64,000 nucleotides of DNA from an uncultured Lysobacterales bacterium (GTDB taxonomy: Bacteria > Pseudomonadota > Gammaproteobacteria > Xanthomonadales > SZUA-36). The position numbers and the translations under genes are program-made. The stretch is from contig CALDVW010000077.1 of NCBI GenBank assembly GCA_937924405.1, forward strand, positions 1 to 64,000, written 5' to 3'. Numbering within the stretch: the stretch's first letter is position 1; every line of letters begins with the position of its first letter. Positions 1 to 7,991 of the stretch are shown in pieces. The notes beneath the pieces were generated by a model. That model was not told the origin of the DNA. It made no database searches and worked only from the letters and a program-made list of their open reading frames with translations.

Positions 1-63
1 CGCCCGGGTGAGAGTGTTAGTTCCGGCAACTACAAAATGCCCGAAATCAAGGTTGTCAATTGA
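1..63 (+). CDS. C-terminal end of an upstream gene (partial)
   Basis: An open frame enters from the left edge and ends at TGA 61-63. It encodes a 20-residue tail ending MPEIKVVN. Nothing in it identifies a family, and it could be chance reading. No gene is seen between it and the convergent gene at 213 (64-212 holds nothing recognisable). Confidence 0.3.
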   Translation, partial: RPGESVSSGNYKMPEIKVVN

Positions 64-212
64 GGCCAACAGCTTTTAATCGATTTGCACTTCAGTTTAC
101 TGGCATCGCTCCTTCCTTCGAGCTTGGGGGGAGGGGCTTAGTACCGGAGTTTCTCGACGGAATCAGGCAGACGGACTAGAGGGAATGGGCTGATGCAGAA
201 GGCACTGCCAAA

Positions 213-716
213 TCATTTGTCCACATTTAGCTTGCTAAGTACATGCCCTGCCGGGGTTTCACTTGAAGTAGCGCTTTGAAGTAGTTGCCAGAAGCGTGGA
301 TCAAAGATTTTCTCTCTCAGGGAGAGATAATATTGTGCTCCTGGTTGGGTCGCATATGCCAAAAGCATGGGTTTGTTGTGCACCCAGACTGACTCATCGA
401 CCGAGCCATCGAGAAAATGAAGGTAGATCTTTTCAAACATCTTGAAGAAGCTGTAAAACACATGGACCAGTCGAGCCCTTTCGCGCTCTTCGAGGGCATC
501 GTAATTATGACAGCCCACCTGAAAAATATAAGCGAGGTCTGGGTCTGACATGACGGCGTGGTTGAAATCCATTAAGGACACAAATGAAGAATCGCGAGTA
601 GTCGTCTTCAGCATTCGAGTACCGGATTTCACCTGGCTGGCCAAGTACACAAGAGAGACCACTACCGCTAACGCGCCAGCAAGTTCAGCCATTGCTCCCA
701 TGGCTTCCCAATTCAT
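213..716 (-). CDS. Hypothetical single-TM protein
   Basis: This 167-aa protein has an N-terminal hydrophobic segment (about residues 5-27, MNWEAMGAMAELAGALAVVV) followed by a soluble region rich in aromatic and acidic residues. The layout is common in uncharacterised proteins that open with one membrane helix and a VYLASQV-type stretch. The frame stays open further upstream, but ATG 716 is preferred because AGGAGA lies just before it and the hydrophobic segment then starts the protein. It stands alone, with palindromic repeats behind its start. No function can be assigned. Confidence 0.65.
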   Translation of the reverse strand: MNWEAMGAMAELAGALAVVVSLVYLASQVKSGTRMLKTTTRDSSFVSLMDFNHAVMSDPDLAYIFQVGCHNYDALEERERARLVHVFYSFFKMFEKIYLHFLDGSVDESVWVHNKPMLLAYATQPGAQYYLSLREKIFDPRFWQLLQSATSSETPAGHVLSKLNVDK

Positions 717-863
717 ATTTTGTCTCCTGAGATTGAAGTGTCGATCAAATACTACGGTATTGAGACCCAGCGGCATAATCTTTGCATTGAACGCCATAAA
801 TACAGCTGGTTCTGATTTTGGCAGGAAGCAGTCATAAACACATACCAGCGGCGGACCTGAGTT

Positions 864-918
864 GCTTCTGCTTTCTGCCTAATTACAGTCATTAGCGTGG
901 TTGCGTGCCTGATAGCGG
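864..918 (-). repeat. Dispersed repeat, copy A
   Basis: Read on the minus strand, these 55 bases align without gaps to 3722-3776 on the plus strand at 40 of 55 positions (hand count). The shared core is CACGCTAATGACTG against CACACTAATGACTG. The two copies face opposite ways and bracket the segment 919-3721. A palindrome adjoins it at 911-941. Confidence 0.6.
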
Positions 919-941
919 TTTTCGACCCAAAGAAGACATTT
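911..941. repeat. GACCCA-centred imperfect palindrome
   Basis: The sequence reads AGCGGTTTTCGACCCAAAG then AAGACATT, an imperfect hairpin. Its TCGACCCA core recurs at 14765-14771 and in related form (CCGACCCA) at 3029-3036. It resembles REP-type intergenic elements. Only these few degenerate copies are visible here. Confidence 0.5.
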
Positions 942-1066
942 GCCCAATGCGACCTGTGCAATAAGCGCGAATGACGCTAAAGTGACCGAAGGTAGCGAGC
1001 GCCGGAGTGCGACCCTTTGTGCCACACCCCGGTCGCGTCATAAAGTGAACGGAGCTTAATCAGAAC

Positions 1067-2815
1067 ATGGGAATGAACACGAATGCTGGGAGCGGGACGA
1101 GCACCGTGGCCCGCCCCGTCCTCCTTACCGTAGATGGCGATGCTAACAACCTGCCCATAATCGAGCGTGAGTTGAAGGATCGCTACGGGCGGCACTACGA
1201 AATTGTGTGTGAACAAACGACCGACCAGGCACGTGCACGACTCGAACACTTCGCTGTCTCGCAGGTAGAGGTTGCCCTGGTCCTTGTCGGATCCTGGCGG
1301 GCCAGCGACCTTGGCAATGAAGTACTGAGGGCGGCGCACGATTTGCTCCCCAACGCCAGGCGCGCAGTGCTGATTCCTTGGGGCGACTGGGGTGAGCCGG
1401 CAACTGGCCGGGCGATCTTCGACGGCATCTCCAACGGTAGATTTGATCATTACGTCCTCCGGCCGTCGGCGTCACCGGACGAGCAATTCCACCAGACCAT
1501 CTCGATGGTGCTGCTCGAATGGGCTGAGGCAAACCGTGCGGCGCCATACACGGTCGACGTCGTCGGCGAGTCCTGGACAGGACGCGCCTACGAGCTGCGC
1601 GATGCGCTTCAGCATTGCGCCGTTTCGCACCGCTTTTGCCTGGCCAACTCGCCCGAGGGTCGGGAACTTGTTGCTTCGGCTCCGCAAGGGGCGCAACTCC
1701 CCCTCGTGCTGTTCCCTGATGGCCGCGTGTTACAGAACCCCACCAATTTGGAGATCTCGCAGTCGACGGGTGGACCGATCATCCCCGATCATACGCATTT
1801 CGATTTCGTCATCGTCGGCGCGGGACCGGCGGGCCTGTCAGCGGCCGTGTACGGTGCGTCGGAGGGGTTCAGCGTGCTGGTCGTCGATAAGGGCGGGATA
1901 GGCGGGCAGGCTACCTCCAGCTCTCTTATCCGCAACTATCTCGGATTCCCGCGTGGTGTCAGCGGTCGGCAACTCGCCCAGAATGCATATAGTCAGGCCT
2001 GGGTTTTCGGCGCAGACTTCGCCTTTATGCAGGCGGTCACCGGTATCACCCGCGAAAATGACCACCTAGTCGTCACGCTTTCCGAAAGCGGCCGCGTGCG
2101 TGCCTCGGCCATGCTGCTGGCCATGGGGGTCAGCTACCGCCGGCTGGGGGTGGGGGAACTCGAGGCCCTGCTTGGTGCCGGCGTGTACTACGGCGGTTCG
2201 GTCTCCGAAGCTCCAGCGCTCGTTGGGCGTGACGTCTTTGTCGTCGGTGGCGCCAACTCGGCGGGGCAGTCCGCGCTGCACCTCGCCCAATTTGCCCGAA
2301 GTGTCACGCTCGTGGTGCGTGCCGAATCCCTCCGTGAAGGCATGTCGGACTACCTCGTCCGTCAGATCGAGTCGAACGAGGCCATCCAGACCCGGTTTGG
2401 CTGCGAGGTGGTGGGCGGCGGTGGTGACAGCCGGCTCGACCACCTGGTGTTGCGAGACGTTACATCCAAGACCGAGACCAAGGTCGACGCACAGGCGCTT
2501 TTCATCCTGATCGGCGCTGAGCCGCACACGGGTTGGCTCCCGACGGAGATTGAGAAAGATGAACGGGGTTTCATCCTGACAGGAGCGGGCATCTCTCAAC
2601 GTAGCGCTTCGCAGTTTGGTCGCGCACCGTTTCTCTTGGAGACGAGCATGCCCGGTGTATTCGCAGTGGGCGACGTACGACACGGCTCCGTCAAGCGCGT
2701 CGCGTCGGCAGTGGGCGAAGGGTCGGTCGCCGTCCAACTGCTCCATCAGTACTTCGCAGTCGAGCAATTGAAGCCACGCGGCCGGTCGAGCGATGTGCCA
2801 AGTGCCGGAGTCTGA
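1067..2815 (+). CDS. Fused receiver-like / thioredoxin-reductase-like flavoprotein
   Basis: A 582-aa protein with three parts. Residues 16-150 are a receiver-like domain. Residues 159-235 are a thioredoxin/glutaredoxin-like segment. Residues 245-570 are a TrxB-type FAD/NAD(P) module with GAGPAG 251-256, GGANSAG 394-400 and the late FAD motif VFAVGD around 531-536. It matches the family annotated as fused response regulator/thioredoxin-disulfide reductase. The usual CxxC redox pair is absent: YYGGSVSEA stands at about 374-382. The receiver strand reads LVLVGSW where an Asp is expected, and the thioredoxin-like segment has no CxxC. It may therefore act as an NAD(P)H oxidoreductase or sensor rather than a true thioredoxin reductase. 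It stands alone, flanked by repeats. The start is ATG 1067 with GGAG upstream. Confidence 0.85.
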   Translation: MGMNTNAGSGTSTVARPVLLTVDGDANNLPIIERELKDRYGRHYEIVCEQTTDQARARLEHFAVSQVEVALVLVGSWRASDLGNEVLRAAHDLLPNARRAVLIPWGDWGEPATGRAIFDGISNGRFDHYVLRPSASPDEQFHQTISMVLLEWAEANRAAPYTVDVVGESWTGRAYELRDALQHCAVSHRFCLANSPEGRELVASAPQGAQLPLVLFPDGRVLQNPTNLEISQSTGGPIIPDHTHFDFVIVGAGPAGLSAAVYGASEGFSVLVVDKGGIGGQATSSSLIRNYLGFPRGVSGRQLAQNAYSQAWVFGADFAFMQAVTGITRENDHLVVTLSESGRVRASAMLLAMGVSYRRLGVGELEALLGAGVYYGGSVSEAPALVGRDVFVVGGANSAGQSALHLAQFARSVTLVVRAESLREGMSDYLVRQIESNEAIQTRFGCEVVGGGGDSRLDHLVLRDVTSKTETKVDAQALFILIGAEPHTGWLPTEIEKDERGFILTGAGISQRSASQFGRAPFLLETSMPGVFAVGDVRHGSVKRVASAVGEGSVAVQLLHQYFAVEQLKPRGRSSDVPSAGV

Positions 2816-3166
2816 ACCGCAGCCACTGAAGACGGCAAGCAACCAAGGGCAAAGCCACTTGCTATGCCTATTTGATAAATCTTCTTATGGTGTGGGAAAG
2901 AAATGTTCGTTCGAGTCTTCATAGGCAACACCCTCCTTCTTCATATTAGTGGTTAGGTGTTGCACTGACCGGTTGAGTCCGCAGTGCTAAAGCGGACATA
3001 CGCCAGTTGTAGCTGCCTGTGGCTGCTTCCGACCCATTTCGGAACTTGGCGCGGCTTCTGAATGAAGCCGAAAATTCCCCCGTGTATATCCAAGGAATGG
3101 TTGAGCACGTGCCAATGATAATCGGTGCGTGTCACTCGTCGGACGCCTGACAATGACCCATATTTA
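2816..3166. other. 351-bp convergent intergenic region
   Basis: This gap lies between the flavoprotein and the minus-strand CopD-like gene. It contains the inverted repeat GTCCGC (2977-2982) / GCGGAC (2992-2997) and a second degenerate palindrome, GCTTCCGACCCATTTCGGAA (3024-3043). No gene and no clear intrinsic terminator with a T-run are seen. Confidence 0.55.
2977..3047. repeat. Pair of palindromic repeat fragments
   Basis: The first is a perfect 6-bp-arm inverted repeat, GTCCGC-N9-GCGGAC, at 2977-2997. The second, at 3021-3047, shares CCGACCCA with the copies near 925 and 14767. Together they look like decayed members of one dispersed palindromic family. Confidence 0.5.
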
Positions 3167-3616
3167 TCAGTACAGCCACCCGGTTCGGAATGCGACGCCA
3201 ACAATAACAAATAGAACCGAGATAATGGTGACCGGAATAATGTGCCAGGCGAGGGAAACCAGGTTATGTTCTGAAAGGTTAGGAATCACGCGGAGTCGGG
3301 CATCGACAGCGAAGCCAGCCGTGAGCATCAGTAATAAGAGCTTAATCAGGATCAGCCTCGCTGCCGGGTTGGACATTTCAAACCAGTTGGCGAAGCCTGG
3401 AACCAGGTGGTTGGCGAGCCAGATGCCACTGATGACCTGAATTAGCAGTGCAGGAATTCCGATGCGCTCGTAACCAGACTCAAATTTGAGCAGGTCCTCA
3501 CTGGCGCGATCACGAAGCACGCGTGGCAGTATTACAACAGCCAGGACGATGTGGCCGCCAGTCCAGATGGTGGCAGCAAGTACGTGGAAAGTGAGTGCTA
3601 CTGCAAAACTATTCAT
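3167..3616 (-). CDS. CopD-like small membrane protein
   Basis: A 149-aa integral membrane protein with about four hydrophobic segments. HVLAATIWTGGHI near the N-terminus and the spacing of helices resemble the CopD/YcnJ membrane domain linked to copper handling, though no partner CopC is nearby. The in-frame ATG at 3616 is chosen over an earlier start because GGGAGG precedes it and the protein then begins directly with the first helix. The lone setting between repeat copies gives no operon clue. Copper involvement is an inference from a weak family match. Confidence 0.65.
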   Translation of the reverse strand: MNSFAVALTFHVLAATIWTGGHIVLAVVILPRVLRDRASEDLLKFESGYERIGIPALLIQVISGIWLANHLVPGFANWFEMSNPAARLILIKLLLLMLTAGFAVDARLRVIPNLSEHNLVSLAWHIIPVTIISVLFVIVGVAFRTGWLY

Positions 3617-3922
3617 GCAGCCTGATCCTCCCGGCCCAATGCGCGATCTGCGCTGCACTACATTTTACAGTGGTAATGGATTCATGCCAGGTGATAATTC
3701 AGCTCTGCTTCGGTTCCGCAGCAGCAATTAGGCATCCAGCCACACTAATGACTGCTTCCAGGCGGAAAGCAGAACTAATTTAGGAACACAATCTGGATGT
3801 GATTTTAACTGCGATCGGCCAGAGGTAGACTTGCATCTCGCCCCAATAACGCTAGCCTGAGGCAGAATCGTCAGACGAATACCTGAAACCTGCCGGCATC
3901 GCCAATCATCGAGGACCACGTT
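3617..3922. other. 306-bp divergent intergenic region
   Basis: This region separates the CopD-like gene from the DUF1772 gene. It contains repeat copy C (3722-3776). A GAGG eight bases before ATG 3923 is the likely ribosome site. No gene is supported. Confidence 0.55.
3722..3776 (+). repeat. Dispersed repeat, copy C
   Basis: This is the inverted partner of 864-918, with 40 of 55 positions identical by hand alignment. It includes its own imperfect hairpin, CTGCTTCC-AGGC-GGAAAGCAG. With copy A it brackets about 2.8 kb carrying the fused flavoprotein and the CopD-like gene. Confidence 0.6.
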
Positions 3923-4417
3923 ATGACCCTGTTTGAAATTGCGATTCTGATGGCAGTTTTTCTTTGCGCTCTGACCACTGGCCTCGTCTACACCTTTGCT
4001 GTTGTCGTAATGCCTGGCATTAAAACTTTGCCTGACTATGACTTCTTGAGCGCTTTCAAGGTCATGGATCGTGTGATCCAGCAAAACGACCCGCGCTTTA
4101 CAGTGGTGTGGGTCGGATCAGTCTTGGCGTTGATCATCGCGTGCATACTCGGATTCGGCGCACTGGATGGAATCCAGCGGCTCATGCTGATCGCCGTAAC
4201 CTTGATTTACGTGTTGGGGGTGCAAGCTCCGACCTTCACGATCAATATTCCAATGAACAATCGGCTCCAGGCGCTGGAACTTGAGACCTTGACACCTGCC
4301 GAACTTCAAGCGGAAAGAGCGGCATTTGAAGGCCGATGGAATTACTGGAACGCTTTTCGGACGATCGTTGCTGGCATCAGCACGCTGACACTTATCTCGC
4401 TTGCCATTCGCCTCTAG
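3923..4417 (+). CDS. DUF1772 (anthrone-oxygenase-like) membrane protein
   Basis: A 164-aa protein with about four membrane helices. The stretch from VQAPTFTINIPMNNRLQAL to RWNYWNAFRT near residues 112-153 is the hallmark of DUF1772. Fungal members are called anthrone oxygenases, while bacterial members are mostly uncharacterised. It is followed after 125 bp by a GFA-family gene on the same strand, but the gap makes a shared transcript uncertain. Length is normal for the family. No regulatory site stands out. Confidence 0.8.
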   Translation: MTLFEIAILMAVFLCALTTGLVYTFAVVVMPGIKTLPDYDFLSAFKVMDRVIQQNDPRFTVVWVGSVLALIIACILGFGALDGIQRLMLIAVTLIYVLGVQAPTFTINIPMNNRLQALELETLTPAELQAERAAFEGRWNYWNAFRTIVAGISTLTLISLAIRL

Positions 4418-4542
4418 GGCCATCAACATCTAAGTCAATGCGCCATCGAGCAGCTTAATCGGCGGGTCAGAGACAATTTGCCTTGATCGATAGATATATA
4501 CTGGCATTTTTGTCACAAAATCTTTCAAAGGAGATAAGGAAA

Positions 4543-4944
4543 ATGACCTGGACGGGAGGTTGCTTGTGCGGAGCGGTCCGCTACGAAGCCGAGGTGTCTT
4601 CGCCGGAGAATTGGTATTGCCATTGCCGCATGTGTCAAAAATCGACCGGTAGCGTGGTTTCCACCAGCGCGATTGTCCCCAAGGCTCAGCTGCGTATTAT
4701 CAAAGGGGAGCCAAAATTCTATCGATCCTCCCGGTTCGTCGAACGGGGCTTTTGCCCGGACTGTGGCTCGCCCATGTTCTTCCGCCCGCTCAACGAAGAC
4801 TGGTTATCCGTTCTGTCCGGCACGCTGGACGATCCGGAGCTCGCTCCCCCCGAGGGGCATTATGGCGTTGAGAGTTGGGTCAGCTGGTTGACGATCGAAG
4901 ATGATCTGAAAAAAGAACGCACACAAGAAGACGAATATTCCTAA
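4543..4944 (+). CDS. GFA/CENP-V family zinc-binding protein
   Basis: A 133-aa protein of the GFA fold, named for a glutathione-dependent formaldehyde-activating activity that most members have not been shown to have. Zinc-site cysteines are seen in GGCLCGAVRY (about residues 5-14), YCHCRMCQKS (about 25-34) and FCPDCGSPMF (about 70-79). The start is set at 4543 because AGGAGATAAGGAAA precedes that ATG directly and the family always opens close to the first CxC. A second GFA gene at 7992-8183 has decayed. Confidence 0.85.
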   Translation: MTWTGGCLCGAVRYEAEVSSPENWYCHCRMCQKSTGSVVSTSAIVPKAQLRIIKGEPKFYRSSRFVERGFCPDCGSPMFFRPLNEDWLSVLSGTLDDPELAPPEGHYGVESWVSWLTIEDDLKKERTQEDEYS

Positions 4945-5015
4945 CCAGGTCGATATTGCCGATTCCAATCAGCGGCTGGGGTTTTGAACATGCCTGGCCG
5001 CTAGCGGGTATTGTC

Positions 5016-5067
5016 GAAACGGCTGCGGCAGTCCAGGAGCCGCAGGCGACCCACGGCCAGCCGTTTC
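5016..5067. terminator. Inverted repeat between convergent genes
   Basis: GAAACGGCTG (5016-5025) pairs with CAGCCGTTTC (5058-5067). An alternative inner stem, CTGCGGC (5023-5029) / GCCGCAG (5039-5045), overlaps the left arm. It lies between the ends of the GFA and DUF2306 genes, so a bidirectional termination or mRNA-stabilising role is plausible. There is no long T-run. Confidence 0.4.
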
Positions 5068-5071
5068 TGCC

Positions 5072-5560
5072 TCAAGGCTTCCTATGTTTTTTGAGCCACA
5101 GAAACTGCATGACATAACCCACCAGGAAAATTACCAGAAATGCCAGGTAAAATTTCTTCAGCAAAGGGTCCTGGGGGTCGGTCAGTACCGGGTCCCCGAC
5201 CGGCAGGCGTAATAGCCCATCAGTAATCGCGGGAATCATGTGGAAAAGCAAAGTACCCGAAAAACATAATGCTCGAAAGTAATCCGCTATCTTCGCCAAT
5301 GCCGGAATTTTTGTAACGACAAAACCACCGGCCAGGGCCAGCAAGGTAAGAACGGCCAGAGCGTGGCCCGGCCCGAATCCGCCATGTTTGTAAATCATCA
5401 GCGCGGTCACCGCGGCGATAAAGGTACAGAGCAAATAGAGCCGGCCTGATTTTTGCTCTGGAGTAATTACTTTGTAAACCACCAGAGTATAAAAACCCGA
5501 CAGCAGGGCAATGATGGCGATAATCGTGTGAATCCATCCCAGTAAGGTCATTTCAGGCAT
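5072..5560 (-). CDS. DUF2306-like membrane protein
   Basis: A 162-aa protein with four or five hydrophobic helices. SGRLYLLCTFIAAVTALMIY followed by GGFGPGHALAVLTLLALAGG is typical of DUF2306 membrane proteins of unknown role. It ends with a basic tail, WLKKHRKP. It is divergent from the epimerase gene at 5652 and convergent with the GFA gene. No operon partners are present. Confidence 0.7.
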   Translation of the reverse strand: MPEMTLLGWIHTIIAIIALLSGFYTLVVYKVITPEQKSGRLYLLCTFIAAVTALMIYKHGGFGPGHALAVLTLLALAGGFVVTKIPALAKIADYFRALCFSGTLLFHMIPAITDGLLRLPVGDPVLTDPQDPLLKKFYLAFLVIFLVGYVMQFLWLKKHRKP

Positions 5561-5636
5561 AGGACTAATCTTCTTTTTGTTGCAGGTGATTGCAGTATAG
5601 GCGATCAGTCACCATCGCTTCAGATTTGGGTTCGCC

Positions 5637-5645
5637 TGATACAAT
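5637..5645 (+). promoter_or_regulatory. Extended -10 promoter for the epimerase gene
   Basis: TGATACAAT fits an extended -10 (TGnTACAAT). The initiation point about 7 bases downstream falls on or next to ATG 5652. No ribosome-binding site precedes that ATG, so the transcript may be leaderless. No good -35 is visible. Confidence 0.4.
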
Positions 5646-5651
5646 AAGTGC

Positions 5652-6668
5652 ATGAATGTTCTCGTAACCGGGAGTGCTGGCCACCTGGGAGAAGGGCTGG
5701 TCCGCCATCTTGATCAGATTGGGTTAAACCCTGTTGGTGTCGACATTAAGCGATCGGACTTCACCAGACATGCAGGTTCGATCACCGACCCCGAATTTGT
5801 CAACCAGTGCATGCAGGGAATAGACGTTGTCATTCACGCAGCCACCTTGCATAAACCCCATGTGGCTACCCACAGTCGCCAGGCATTTGTCGATACCAAT
5901 ATAAGCGGAACTCTGACCCTGCTCGAAGCGGCCGTACAGCACAAGACCAGATCATTCATTTACACCAGCACAACCAGCACCTTCGGTGATGCTCTGCGCC
6001 CGGCAAAGGGCGAACCGGCAGTCTGGGTGACCGAGGCAATGCCCCCACAACCCAAGAATATATACGGCGCAACCAAGCTTGCCGCTGAAAACCTGTGCCG
6101 TTTGTTCAGCCGCAACATGGCTCTTCCCTGCGTCGTGTTGCGTACCTCGCGTTTCTTTCCCGAAGACGACGATAATCGGTACAAACGTGAAGCATTCGAT
6201 GATGACAACCTGAAACTAAACGAGCTGTTGTTCCGGCGGGCCGATCTGCACGACATGGTGACCGCGCATGTATGTGCCATGGAAAAAGCACCGGAACTCG
6301 GCTTCGGTAAATTCATCATCAGCGCTACCAGCCCTTTCCGGTGCGAAGATGCCGCTGCCCTGGCCAATGACACGCCATCGGTAGTGGCCCGTTATGTACC
6401 TGGATACGAAAAGGTCTACGAAGACCGCGGCTGGTCCATGTTCACGTCAATTGGCCGCATCTATGACAATCGACTGGCCAGAAACACTCTGGGTTGGTCA
6501 CCCGAATTTAGCTTTGAACGCGCTATATCCGACTTACTCGAAGGCCGGGACTACCGCAGCAAACTGGCAGTTCAGGTTGGCAAGAAAGGCTATCACGACA
6601 GGTTTTTTGAAGATGGCCCTTTTCCCGTTGAAGAAACGCCAGAAATTGAACCTGGCCATGATCGCTAG
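5652..6668 (+). CDS. NAD-dependent epimerase/dehydratase (extended SDR)
   Basis: A 338-aa extended short-chain dehydrogenase/reductase. The N-terminal nucleotide motif is GSAGHLG (residues 7-13). An acidic residue follows strand 2 (VGVDIKR), which favours NAD. The catalytic YGATK is near residue 138, after STTSTFGD. The substrate is probably a nucleotide sugar or similar compound and cannot be read from sequence. It stands alone between a membrane gene and an octopine-dehydrogenase-like gene 217 bp away. The ATG has no Shine-Dalgarno but lies directly after a -10-like element. Confidence 0.85.
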   Translation: MNVLVTGSAGHLGEGLVRHLDQIGLNPVGVDIKRSDFTRHAGSITDPEFVNQCMQGIDVVIHAATLHKPHVATHSRQAFVDTNISGTLTLLEAAVQHKTRSFIYTSTTSTFGDALRPAKGEPAVWVTEAMPPQPKNIYGATKLAAENLCRLFSRNMALPCVVLRTSRFFPEDDDNRYKREAFDDDNLKLNELLFRRADLHDMVTAHVCAMEKAPELGFGKFIISATSPFRCEDAAALANDTPSVVARYVPGYEKVYEDRGWSMFTSIGRIYDNRLARNTLGWSPEFSFERAISDLLEGRDYRSKLAVQVGKKGYHDRFFEDGPFPVEETPEIEPGHDR

Positions 6669-6885
6669 CTTGAATGCCGCCCAACAAACAGCCTGGCATG
6701 AGCAAACAAATTCAGATCATGAGTAGAGAGCCTGAATAGATGCATGGGTGGCGTCCAACCCTGGTATCAGGAGGTTTCGGTGTTGCCGTTACGAATTTCC
6801 ATGAGTTTCAGTCTCACGGTACACTCGCACGAAGCGGGTTAATCACCAACTGATTTGCAATCCTACTCAACGAAAGAGGTAACTC

Positions 6886-7959
6886 ATGAACATTACCGTA
6901 TTGGGCGCCGGAGCAGGCGGAACCACTGTCGCGTTCGACTGCGCCGCCCATGGGCACCAGGTCAGCCTTTATGATTTTCCACAATTTCCCGCTAACATTG
7001 CGGCGATTGCAGAAAGTGGCGGCATTCGCGCCGAGGGCGATATTTCAGGTTTCAACGCCATCGAGTATGCCGGTCACGACATCGATCGTGCCCTGGAAAA
7101 CTCCGAGCTCGTGTACGTTGTGGGCCCGGCTTTCAGCACCGAGCCATTCGGACAAGCAGTTGCCGGTAAATTGTTTCCGGGCCAGACGGTGATCGTCACT
7201 CCCGGTTCCTGCGGCGGTGCGCTGGCTTTCAAGCGGGCGGCAGGCCTGGCCGTTGAAGACGATACCATTCGTGTCGCGGAAACCCACACCTTGCATTATG
7301 CTGTTCGCCTTACCGAGCCCGGCCATATCCATGTTTTTCTCAAGTTGAAAGCAGGGAATCTGCTGGCGGCATTACCGGGCCGCGAAACCGCGAATATACT
7401 GCAGCTGATCTCGGACGTGTACCCCACGATGGAGCCGGCCAAAAGTGTGATTCAGACCAGTCTGCAAAACGCCAATCCGGTTATCCATCCAGCCGTCAGC
7501 CTGTGTAATTCGGCGCGAATAGAAGGTGAAGGTGATTTTCTTTTTTACGAGGAAGGTGTGACCGACTCGGTTGGCAGGATCATCGAGTCCGTCGACCGCG
7601 AACGAATAGCCATTGGGGAGCGGTTGGGTATCAAAGTTTTCTCAGACCCGGAAATGGGAATGCGCCAGGGCTACATGCTGGAGAACAATTACGGTTCCGG
7701 TTACCGGAAAGCGCCCGGATTTCTCGGCATAACCGCCCAGCCGCAACTTGACCACCGTTATATAAACGAGGATGTAGGGTACGGGCTCGAATTCATGTCG
7801 CGTTTGGGCAAACAGGTGGGTATTGAAACTCCGACCATCGACAGCTTGATCCGGCTCGCCTCGGTGCTGATGAATCGCGACTATGCGGGCGAGGCATTGC
7901 GCACCCCTGAGTCACTGGGTATCGGTGAACTGACAGCAGAACAAATTTCAAGCCTGTAA
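6886..7959 (+). CDS. NAD/NADP octopine/nopaline dehydrogenase family protein
   Basis: A 357-aa two-domain dehydrogenase. The N-terminal Rossmann fold starts with VLGAGAGGTTVAF (residues 4-16). The C-terminal helical domain includes NPVIHPAVSLCNSARIE near residue 199, which carries the conserved Asn/His region of octopine dehydrogenases. Family members reductively couple an amino acid with a keto acid. The substrate here is unknown. GAAAGAGG lies just before ATG 6886. Length is normal for the family. There is no companion gene such as an opine transporter nearby. Confidence 0.75.
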   Translation: MNITVLGAGAGGTTVAFDCAAHGHQVSLYDFPQFPANIAAIAESGGIRAEGDISGFNAIEYAGHDIDRALENSELVYVVGPAFSTEPFGQAVAGKLFPGQTVIVTPGSCGGALAFKRAAGLAVEDDTIRVAETHTLHYAVRLTEPGHIHVFLKLKAGNLLAALPGRETANILQLISDVYPTMEPAKSVIQTSLQNANPVIHPAVSLCNSARIEGEGDFLFYEEGVTDSVGRIIESVDRERIAIGERLGIKVFSDPEMGMRQGYMLENNYGSGYRKAPGFLGITAQPQLDHRYINEDVGYGLEFMSRLGKQVGIETPTIDSLIRLASVLMNRDYAGEALRTPESLGIGELTAEQISSL

Positions 7960-7991
7960 GGATTACCGGAAAATGGCCGGATTGATTCTTT

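Larger units (their letters stand above)
717..1066. other. 350-bp intergenic region with degenerate repeats
   Basis: This gap separates the divergent genes at 716 and 1067. It holds a dispersed repeat copy (864-918) and an adjoining GACCCA-centred imperfect palindrome (911-941). A short GGAG lies about 12 bases before the ATG at 1067. No convincing gene is seen, since the open frames here run through the repeat. Confidence 0.6.

Noticed and set aside
752-961. 69-codon minus-strand open frame
   Set aside because: It runs through the dispersed repeat and palindrome, has no ribosome site and no protein-like composition.
2066-2842. 258-codon minus-strand open frame opposite the flavoprotein
   Set aside because: It lies antisense to a clear enzyme with complete FAD/NAD motifs. 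Long antisense frames are expected in GC-rich coding DNA.
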